Of a stretch of DNA of 6,253 bases, positions 1-5,340 are shown in pieces. Positions within the stretch are counted from its first letter, which is position 1; every line of letters starts with the position of its first letter. Source of the DNA: an uncultured Selenomonas sp. (GTDB lineage Bacteria > Bacillota > Negativicutes > Selenomonadales > Selenomonadaceae); assembly GCA_937981305.1 (NCBI GenBank), contig CALJPB010000078.1, forward strand, positions 1 to 6,253, in the 5' to 3' direction. The notes below the pieces were generated by a model. The model searched no databases and was not told the DNA's origin. It worked only from the letters and a program-made list of their open reading frames with translations. Made by a program: the position numbers and the translations under genes.

Positions 1-494
1 TGCTGCTCCTCTCCTTCCTCGAAATGATGGAAGAGCGGGCTTTGCTCCACGCGCTTCCACTCCTCGACCTGAGCGACTTCGTAGGCGCGCTCCTGCATCT
101 CTTTGGTGTGATCCGTTCCCTCTGCCAGCAGGTCGGAGGAAACGGACTGATGATTGATGGTGCTGATGCCGAGCTTTTGGAGGATTGTTGTGAGGACGTT
201 CAGAAACTTCTCCCCATAGAGGACAGACTTGATGTCGCGCGTCACGTCGTAGACCTGTCCGCCCTGCGCAGCAAGATCACGCAGAGCGAAGGGGGACGGC
301 GCACTGTCAGGGATAGAGACGGTCAGCGGGTTGTAGTAATTCGGTGGATCGAACGGCTCTGTCACGCCCGGAATATGATGCCATGCCGACGTTACGCCAA
401 TCCCGCCCGTGAGCATGGCAACAACACCAACAGCCATGAGGGAGAGTTTTGCGCCCCTGCCGAGACTTGACTGCATTTTCTTCATGGTTTTCAT
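1..494 (-). CDS. Exported conjugation-associated protein, N-terminal part (VirB5/TrbJ-like at best)
   Basis: Partial: the frame is open to the left edge, giving 164 residues without a stop. The start is the ATG at 494-492, preceded by AAAGGAG (508-502) with a 7-base spacer. The protein begins with a basic stretch (MKTMKK), then a hydrophobic segment at about residues 17-36 ending in VTSA-W, which reads as a signal peptide or N-terminal anchor, so the rest is probably outside the inner membrane. Residues 48-56 read FDPPNYYNP, reminiscent of the FDPxN motif just after the signal peptide in VirB5/TrbJ proteins. Residues 71-110 and 120-164 look helical and charged. It is the last operon member seen, 85 bases downstream of the M23/TrbL-like gene, with a 29-base palindrome in that gap. 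The VirB5/TrbJ assignment is weak; that it is a real exported protein is well supported by the ribosome binding site, signal sequence and context. Confidence 0.75.
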   Translation of the reverse strand, partial: MKTMKKMQSSLGRGAKLSLMAVGVVAMLTGGIGVTSAWHHIPGVTEPFDPPNYYNPLTVSIPDSAPSPFALRDLAAQGGQVYDVTRDIKSVLYGEKFLNVLTTILQKLGISTINHQSVSSDLLAEGTDHTKEMQERAYEVAQVEEWKRVEQSPLFHHFEEGEEQ

Positions 495-528
495 TGGAAT
501 GCTCCTTTCATGAATATATCGCCTTTTG

Positions 529-557
529 ATTCAGATGTTCAAGTTGAACATCTGAAT
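529..557. repeat. Perfect 29-base palindrome, copy 1
   Basis: Two 14-base arms, ATTCAGATGTTCAA and its exact reverse complement, flank a single central base. It lies 22 bases beyond the stop of the M23/TrbL-like gene and 34 bases before the start of the left-hand exported protein. An identical copy is at 4496-4524. As RNA it could fold into a 12-bp stem with a 5-base loop, but the symmetry runs through the loop to the centre, which fits binding by a dimeric protein at the DNA level as well. On the plus strand it is followed by ATTTTT (558-563 region); on the minus strand, the direction of the genes, there is no T-run after it, so it is a poor terminator for the operon. Confidence 0.9.
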
Positions 558-579
558 ATTTTTCGCAAAAGTTCATCTA

Positions 580-2574
580 TCATTGTTCGTTGGTCAGACG
601 GAAGCCCGGCTGTCCGAACTGCGTCATGATGAATTTCGACACGCGGTCGGCAAAGAACATAAACATGAGCGTGATAAGTGTAAGCTGCATGAGGAGGACG
701 ATGTTCGCAACCGCCTTGACGCGCATGACTTCCGTGCTGCCGCCGCCGTCGCCGCGTTTGCCGAGGACTTCGTTCCAATAACGTGTGCCCTCTGCATCCC
801 ACATCTGCCCTGTGCCGCGTGTCCATGCACGCGCTGCTGCTTCGTAGCTGCCATAGTCGAGATAGTAGCCCGTTAGGACAAACTCGGCAACGAGATCCTG
901 ATTCTTCGGCGACCACGGGTATGCGGTATGCGTCGGTTCGGGAGCGGTATCATACGCGCCGCTCCCCGTCCAGCGCGTATAGTTCGCATCCGTATCAAGG
1001 AAGACGCTCGGCGAGGCGTTCATATAGTCGCTGCACCATTTGTCCCAGTATCCCTTATAGATTTGATACGCGCCGTAGTAGCCCTTTCCGTTGTCGCAGT
1101 GATAGTTTCCATAGTGGGATTCGACCTGCCGGATACGGCTCATGAGATCCTGCATGCTCTTGATCGGCTCGCCCGCTGCGCCCGTTGCACCACCCACAGA
1201 CGGACGCGCCTCGGCGACGGTGTTCTGCGTCACCAGTCCCTCGACCGCGAGCTTTTCCAGTGTTGTCTGGAGCATGAGGGAGAAGAGGCAGAAGAACATG
1301 ATGTTGAGGGAGACGGCAAAGACGCCGTTCAGCCCGTTGGAGGCGTATTTTCGGACGTGCTTTTCCCCCGCAAAGGTAAAGGACGTGAATGAGAAGAGAA
1401 TGACGAGGTAGAACTCAATATACGCAATGGCGATCTGCAAGCCGATGATGCAGAAGAGGATGAAGAGCGTTCCACCGAAGACAAGACATATAAGCGCCGT
1501 CTGCCCGTGAAAGACGAGATCCATAATGCCCTCTACCTTCATCGCCTCATTGATGACAGGCGCAATGATGGAGACGCCCTTCTGGATGATCTGTGTCGGA
1601 TCGGACAGCGCGTTCTGCGATGCCTGTACGCCCTCCGCACCATGCCCGCCCGCAAGCCCGCCGAGGACGGGCAGTCCCGAGAGAGACAGATTGCCGACCA
1701 CATCGCTCCACTCAAAGAGGAGGAAGAGACAGAGCGCATAGAAGAGTGTCCGCTGGATGATCCAGCGCATGAGCGGCTCCTGATCGCCCCCCGAGGCGGT
1801 CACCTTCGCCATCGCGCCGAGGGCGAGATCAATCGTGATGAGGACAAAGAAGATGGAGGCGATGTATTCGCGCACGAGGGAAATGCCCTTGCGTGCGAGG
1901 TCGACCGTCTTCTCGATGACATCGTAGACGGGCTTTGCAAAGTCATTGGCGACAACGAAGTCCACCAGACTGCCGTGGGAATCCGTATGCGGTGCGTGTC
2001 CGTCGATATTGCCGCCGCCCTCCGCACGCTCGAGTTCGAGCAGCCCGGGGACATAAAGCCCCGGATCGACCGCCGAATCGCCATCGGGCAGCACCTCAAA
2101 ATGACAGTGAGGTCCCGTTGAGTTACCTGTCGATCCCGCCTTGGCAATGAGCTGTCCCTGCTGTACCGACTGTCCGTCGCTGACAACGACACTGCTGTTA
2201 TGCCCGTAGAGCGTTGTGAGGTCGCCACCGTGGTTAATCATGACGGTATTGCCGTAGCCATCCACCCACCCTGCGAGTATCACCGTTCCTGCGGCAGCAG
2301 CGACAATATCGTCCCCCATATCTGCGTCGAGATCGACACCCTTGTGATAGCTCTGATTCCCCGTAATCGGATGGATACGCCACCCCTGCGGGGATGTAAC
2401 CACCATATAGGGCTGACCGCCCTTCAGGACAGGGCAGATCATCGCGCCGCGCATCATGCCCTTCTTGCCCTCGCGGTCAAGCGCGCTCGTATCCTCGTTG
2501 TAGGCAAACGCCGACACCGCAAACAGAAGATGATGGATGAGCAGGAGGAGAAGGACGATACAACTGCGTTTCAT
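580..2574 (-). CDS. M23 endopeptidase / TrbL-VirB6-like membrane / lysozyme-like three-domain protein
   Basis: Predicted 664-residue peptidoglycan-remodelling component of the conjugation machine. Start: ATG at 2574-2572, with AAAGGAG (2589-2583) 8 bases upstream and a signal peptide directly after (residues 1-24, ending AFA-Y). Residues about 60-172 form an M23 (LytM) domain with its active site intact: H77 and D81 (HKGVD) and H158 (HCHFE) as zinc ligands, H125 and H156 as catalytic histidines; such enzymes cut peptide crosslinks. Hydrophobic segments at about 235-257, 271-289, 358-402 (probably two) and 414-437 form a TrbL/VirB6-like region; its IEFY motif (386-389) and following EK are also in the neighbouring TrbL. 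Residues about 471-607 are a lysozyme-fold domain with likely catalytic E485 (QVES), then NGKGYYGAYQI and GYW, closest by eye to Rpf-type or i-type lysozyme motifs. A last membrane segment is at 618-642. The domain calls are firm for M23, good for the membrane region and lysozyme fold. Subfamily of the last is open. Confidence 0.88.
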   Translation of the reverse strand: MKRSCIVLLLLLIHHLLFAVSAFAYNEDTSALDREGKKGMMRGAMICPVLKGGQPYMVVTSPQGWRIHPITGNQSYHKGVDLDADMGDDIVAAAAGTVILAGWVDGYGNTVMINHGGDLTTLYGHNSSVVVSDGQSVQQGQLIAKAGSTGNSTGPHCHFEVLPDGDSAVDPGLYVPGLLELERAEGGGNIDGHAPHTDSHGSLVDFVVANDFAKPVYDVIEKTVDLARKGISLVREYIASIFFVLITIDLALGAMAKVTASGGDQEPLMRWIIQRTLFYALCLFLLFEWSDVVGNLSLSGLPVLGGLAGGHGAEGVQASQNALSDPTQIIQKGVSIIAPVINEAMKVEGIMDLVFHGQTALICLVFGGTLFILFCIIGLQIAIAYIEFYLVILFSFTSFTFAGEKHVRKYASNGLNGVFAVSLNIMFFCLFSLMLQTTLEKLAVEGLVTQNTVAEARPSVGGATGAAGEPIKSMQDLMSRIRQVESHYGNYHCDNGKGYYGAYQIYKGYWDKWCSDYMNASPSVFLDTDANYTRWTGSGAYDTAPEPTHTAYPWSPKNQDLVAEFVLTGYYLDYGSYEAAARAWTRGTGQMWDAEGTRYWNEVLGKRGDGGGSTEVMRVKAVANIVLLMQLTLITLMFMFFADRVSKFIMTQFGQPGFRLTNEQ

Positions 2575-2595
2575 GCACGGCGCTCCTTTGCGAAA

Positions 2596-2624
2596 TTGAC
2601 AAGAAAACGGCAATGCGATAAAAT
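2596..2624 (+). promoter_or_regulatory. Near-consensus sigma-70/sigma-A promoter for the small plus-strand gene
   Basis: A perfect -35 box TTGACA (2596-2601) is followed by a 17-base spacer and TAAAAT (2619-2624, five of six consensus bases). Transcription would start near 2631, giving a leader of about 32 bases that holds the AAGGAGG site of the 2663 gene. It is the strongest promoter-like sequence noticed in the window. The -35 box lies only 7 bases from the ribosome binding site of the divergent M23/TrbL-like gene, so polymerase bound here would sit over the 5' leader of that gene. Confidence 0.85.
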
Positions 2625-2647
2625 CAGTGTAATGGTAAAAAACAGAC

Positions 2648-2654
2648 AAGGAGG
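2648..2654 (+). promoter_or_regulatory. Consensus ribosome binding site AAGGAGG
   Basis: Full-length Shine-Dalgarno sequence 8 bases before the ATG at 2663. With the promoter upstream it shows that the short plus-strand frame is a real gene rather than a chance opening. Confidence 0.9.
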
Positions 2655-2662
2655 ATGATGTT

Positions 2663-2920
2663 ATGGGATTTTTCGGGGGCAAGAAAAAGGAAGAAGCGCC
2701 TCCTGCGCCCGTGGTCGAAGAGGCAGCGCCCGTTGAACCACCCTCGCGCTATGACAATCTGTCACACGAGGACAAGGAAGCAATGATGCTCGATACCATC
2801 TATGAGATGGCAAAGACGATTGAACGCTTAAATGCGAAAATCGAACGTCTGGAAGGAGACATTCAACAGATTAAAGAGGATGCCGCAGAAGCTCGACATT
2901 GGGCATTTCAAGCCTCTTAA
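2663..2920 (+). CDS. Small coiled-coil protein of unknown function, opposite to the operon
   Basis: An 85-residue protein with no family I recognise. Residues 1-10 (MGFFGGKKKE) are glycine- and lysine-rich; 11-28 are a flexible Ala/Pro/Glu/Val linker; about 36-75 form a helix with clean heptad spacing (I53, L56, I60, L63, I67, I70), so a dimeric or trimeric coiled coil is likely. There is no signal peptide or membrane segment, so it should be cytoplasmic, perhaps held near the membrane by the basic N-terminus. It has its own strong promoter, a consensus ribosome binding site and a terminator. It is divergent from the M23/TrbL-like gene (88 bases between starts) and convergent with trbL (61 bases between stops). 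Independent expression inside a transfer operon would suit a regulator, an entry-exclusion factor or a scaffold for the secretion machine, but nothing in the sequence decides between these. Confidence 0.9.
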   Translation: MGFFGGKKKEEAPPAPVVEEAAPVEPPSRYDNLSHEDKEAMMLDTIYEMAKTIERLNAKIERLEGDIQQIKEDAAEARHWAFQAS

Positions 2921-2930
2921 AACGATGTGC

Positions 2931-2967
2931 AAAGAAGGACAGCAACGATACGGCTGCCCTTCTTTTT
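2931..2967 (+). terminator. Rho-independent terminator of the small plus-strand gene
   Basis: Arms AAAGAAGGACAGC (2931-2943) and GCTGCCCTTCTTT (2953-2965) pair over 13 positions with one A-C mismatch around a 9-base loop, and the 3' arm runs into TTTTT (2963-2967). The hairpin starts 10 bases after the stop at 2920. On the minus strand it lies 14 bases after the trbL stop and could partly stop operon transcripts, but the T-run in that direction is short (CTTT then GCAC). Confidence 0.85.
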
Positions 2968-2981
2968 AGTTTATGCCCCCC

Positions 2982-4457
2982 TTATTTACCTTGTTGATCT
3001 TTAACCGTCTGTACGATTTGAGCAAGACGTTTATCGCTCGTATCTCTCAATGTTTCATTAAAAGACTGCATCGCCCCACGATAGCTCTGCACGGGGCTGC
3101 GGCTCATTGCATAGTTGCGTCCGAGCTGCGTCAGCGTTCCGCGCAGACCTCCCGCGCCCTTTGCCGTTGCTGCCGTGCGTGCTGCTGCGACCTGTCCTGC
3201 AAGCGATGCGCCGCCCGAGGCGACTGCGACGGCTGTTCCTGCGCCGCCCTTCGCCATATCGACCATGCTGCTACCGCCGAGCTGCGGAGAGCCGTTCAGA
3301 AGCCCTGTGACGAGCGCAGGAATTTTCTTCGTGAGGAAGTAGATGATGGCACAGGCAAGAATCGCCTGTAGGATGATCCCCACGTCCGAGCCGAAGCCCT
3401 TCGATGCCTGAAAGTCCTTCGTAAAGCTCTCGATGAACGGTACTGCCATGCTGCTGATGAACGCAATGACGCAGATTTTGATTGCGAGGTTGAACATCGC
3501 GCCGATTGCCTTTTCGGTCAGAAATGCGAATTTCTCCGTGACGCCGAAGGCAAGCAGCGGGATGGTGAGGAGCGCCATCGTATAGAACTCGATGCGCGCC
3601 ATGAACATCTCAAGCGCGGTCATGAAGAGGCAGTAGACAATGGCAAACAGTCCGATGACGGAGATGAGCAGGATGCCGAGACTCGCAAATGACACCTCCG
3701 ACCATATCGCGTTGACCATATCTATGGAGAACTTTACAATCTGGTCGCAGTTGTTGCCGACAATATTACTCGCACTCGCCGTATTGTTGCCACCCGCCTT
3801 GTAGCCGAGCATCTCGAATCCGTCCGAGAGCGCACCCATGAGGCTGATCCAGTTGACCATGAGGAACATATAGAAGCCGGTCTTGAGCGTCATCTGGATC
3901 ATATACTGTATTTTGTCGCCCGAGGCGAACTTCATTGTGATCTCCCATGTCGCCTGTACGACGGCAAGGACGACAAGGAGTTTGAGGCAGTACGGCAGGA
4001 TGTTCGCTGCGCCGGGCGTGATGATATGCTGCGTGTAGTTGTCCATGAACTTGCCGAGGATGTTCCACTCGCTTGATGTCTTTGCGAGCTGCGGCTCGAA
4101 GTAGGTGACGGCGTTCGTCGTTGCAGCGTATTTGTCGGCAAAGTCCCAGAAGCCCACGTCCAGCATGAACGCACCGAAATTTGCGGCAAGCCCTGCCCCG
4201 AGCATGACCTGCCACATAAATTTTTTGCCGTCCTCCAATCCGAACGCGATCATCATTCCCGATATGACGGTCATCATGATAAGGACGATGTTCATTGCTT
4301 TGACGATGCCGCCCGCAATCTCACGCAGTTTCGTATCGAATGTACCGCCCAGTCCCGTACCCGCATTGATGATGGTATCGTTGCCGGCAGCAAGCGCCGT
4401 ATCGGGCAGGGCAAGGACGAGGACGGCAAGCAGCACGGCAGGAAGGTACTTTGTCAT
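2982..4457 (-). CDS. trbL: TrbL/VirB6-like inner-membrane channel protein with a TrbC/VirB2-like N-terminus
   Basis: A 491-residue polytopic protein, about the usual TrbL length, expected to form part of the inner-membrane channel of the mating machine. Start: ATG at 4457 with AAGGGAG (4469-4463) 5 bases upstream. Residues 1-24 are a signal peptide ending ALA-A. Two hydrophobic segments follow (about 50-73 and 83-101) around FGLEDGKKF, a layout and motif like mature TrbC/VirB2 pilins. Further membrane segments are at about 155-172, 188-208, 258-282, 293-306, 319-341 and 360-375. The IEFY motif (289-292) followed by TEK is also in the neighbouring M23 fusion. The C-terminal 115 residues include KKIPALVTGLLNGSPQLGG, typical of TrbL, then an Ala/Gly-rich and basic tail, probably cytoplasmic. 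Position directly after trbJ matches the RP4 order apart from the missing trbK. The TrbL call is strong; the pilin-like N-terminus is inference. Confidence 0.88.
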   Translation of the reverse strand: MTKYLPAVLLAVLVLALPDTALAAGNDTIINAGTGLGGTFDTKLREIAGGIVKAMNIVLIMMTVISGMMIAFGLEDGKKFMWQVMLGAGLAANFGAFMLDVGFWDFADKYAATTNAVTYFEPQLAKTSSEWNILGKFMDNYTQHIITPGAANILPYCLKLLVVLAVVQATWEITMKFASGDKIQYMIQMTLKTGFYMFLMVNWISLMGALSDGFEMLGYKAGGNNTASASNIVGNNCDQIVKFSIDMVNAIWSEVSFASLGILLISVIGLFAIVYCLFMTALEMFMARIEFYTMALLTIPLLAFGVTEKFAFLTEKAIGAMFNLAIKICVIAFISSMAVPFIESFTKDFQASKGFGSDVGIILQAILACAIIYFLTKKIPALVTGLLNGSPQLGGSSMVDMAKGGAGTAVAVASGGASLAGQVAAARTAATAKGAGGLRGTLTQLGRNYAMSRSPVQSYRGAMQSFNETLRDTSDKRLAQIVQTVKDQQGK

Positions 4458-4495
4458 AGTGACTCCCTTCTAAATGTGAATATCCCCCTAAAATC

Positions 4496-4524
4496 ATTCA
4501 GATGTTCAAGTTGAACATCTGAAT
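4496..4524. repeat. Perfect 29-base palindrome, copy 2
   Basis: Identical over all 29 bases to the copy at 529-557. It lies 19 bases beyond the trbJ stop and 38 bases before the trbL start, almost the same placement as copy 1. On the plus strand it runs into TTTTTT; on the gene strand it is preceded by an A-run and followed by GATTTTAGGGG. Both copies are followed, on the gene strand, by a similar stretch with GATAT and ATTCA just before the ribosome binding site, so the likeness between the two gaps extends past the palindrome. Confidence 0.9.
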
Positions 4525-4543
4525 TTTTTCTGTCTATATTCAC

Positions 4544-5320
4544 TTACTTCCCTACAAAGGTCTTGAGGCTCTCCTTGCTCGCTTCCTCGCGCCGCTCGAT
4601 GATTGCCCGCTCACGATTGGCGACGTAGGCTTCCTCTGCCTGCATGGCTAGGAGGTTGGCAAGGAGTTCGTTGGTGTTGCGGTTCATGTAGTAGTTCGCA
4701 GCGGCGATCTGGATGCCGGACTGGAGGAGCTGCTGCTCGCCCTCGGCACTGTTCGACGCCTCTACTGCTTGCTGCACGCCCTTGTTCAGTGTTTCGCTCG
4801 CACGCTGCGCGTTCTGTGCGCTCTTTGCCGCATCCTGATAGCTTGCATCCAGTATGCGATGGTTCTTGACGCTCTCATGATAGGGATCGACAAGGCTACT
4901 CTCTGTGTTCAAGACGGATTCGATTGATCCGATCTCGTCCATGAGGACGGACTGAACGCTCGTGTGCTGATTGAGTATGCCGGTGCTGAGTCCCTCTTGA
5001 CGGAGCTGGTCGGGCGTCTTGCTGAAGTTGCCCTCCTTCATCTGAATCTGGACGTTCGTATGCTTTTGCAGGAAGTCGGCAATGATCTTTAGGTCGAGCT
5101 TCTTCGCGTCCAGCAGTTTGAACGCGAGTTCCTGCTGCTCGGTGGTGAGGATTTCGGCGGTGGTGATTGCCGTCTTGACTGCCTCGGCGATGTTCTTTTC
5201 GTCGATAACGAAGATGGCTGCGTCCGCAGGACGATGGGAGATCGCCATCGCGCCGAACGGGACAGTGACGCCGAGGAGGCAGCCGATGATGACGGCTGTC
5301 TGAAGTCGTTTGTGGTTCAT
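4544..5320 (-). CDS. trbJ: TrbJ/VirB5-like exported conjugal transfer protein
   Basis: A 258-residue protein of usual TrbJ size. TrbJ is the P-type counterpart of VirB5, a secreted component thought to sit at the pilus tip or outer side of the transfer machine. The start at 5320 has AAAGGAAG (5334-5327) 6 bases upstream. A signal peptide covers residues 1-34, ending in ADA. The mature N-terminus, IFVIDEKNIAEAVKTAITTA, has the place and pattern of the VxDPxNLxxN motif with following helix in TrbJ, although the usual DP is DE here. The rest is helical and rich in Gln, Glu and Ala, with the NxxEGxQQLLQ...AANYY region (190-211) and a helix to about 250 typical of the family C-terminus. The gene starts 20 bases after the upstream stop, so translational coupling is likely, and it is followed by a palindrome and trbL. 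The call rests on pattern, size and synteny. Confidence 0.75.
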   Translation of the reverse strand: MNHKRLQTAVIIGCLLGVTVPFGAMAISHRPADAAIFVIDEKNIAEAVKTAITTAEILTTEQQELAFKLLDAKKLDLKIIADFLQKHTNVQIQMKEGNFSKTPDQLRQEGLSTGILNQHTSVQSVLMDEIGSIESVLNTESSLVDPYHESVKNHRILDASYQDAAKSAQNAQRASETLNKGVQQAVEASNSAEGEQQLLQSGIQIAAANYYMNRNTNELLANLLAMQAEEAYVANRERAIIERREEASKESLKTFVGK

Positions 5321-5340
5321 CTTGCTCTTCCTTTCCTGTG

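Noticed and set aside
24..470. Plus-strand open frame at the left end
   Set aside because: It is antisense to the exported protein at 1-494, which has a ribosome binding site and signal peptide; the plus-strand frame has neither.
513..542. Promoter formed by TTGAAC in the palindrome and TATATT, minus strand
   Set aside because: Spacing is 18 bases and the -10 is good, but the start would fall near 506, inside the ribosome binding site (508-502), leaving no usable leader. The matching boxes at copy 2 are poorer (GATATT, 19-base spacer).
529..557. Palindrome as a LexA/DinR box or a CRISPR repeat
   Set aside because: It does not match the Gram-positive GAAC-N4-GTTC box arrangement, and only two copies exist about 4 kb apart with no spacers or cas genes.
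1507..2121. Long plus-strand open frame opposite the M23/TrbL-like gene
   Set aside because: It lies fully inside a gene with clear domains on the other strand, has no ribosome binding site, and its composition (Arg/Asp/His rich) is typical of an antisense shadow. The other overlapping plus- and minus-strand frames in the coding regions were dropped for the same reason.
2575..2682. Upstream ATG at 2682 for the M23/TrbL-like protein, adding 36 residues
   Set aside because: It has no ribosome binding site, overlaps the plus-strand gene, and would bury the signal peptide. The ATG at 2574 has AAAGGAG at good spacing and is directly followed by the signal peptide.
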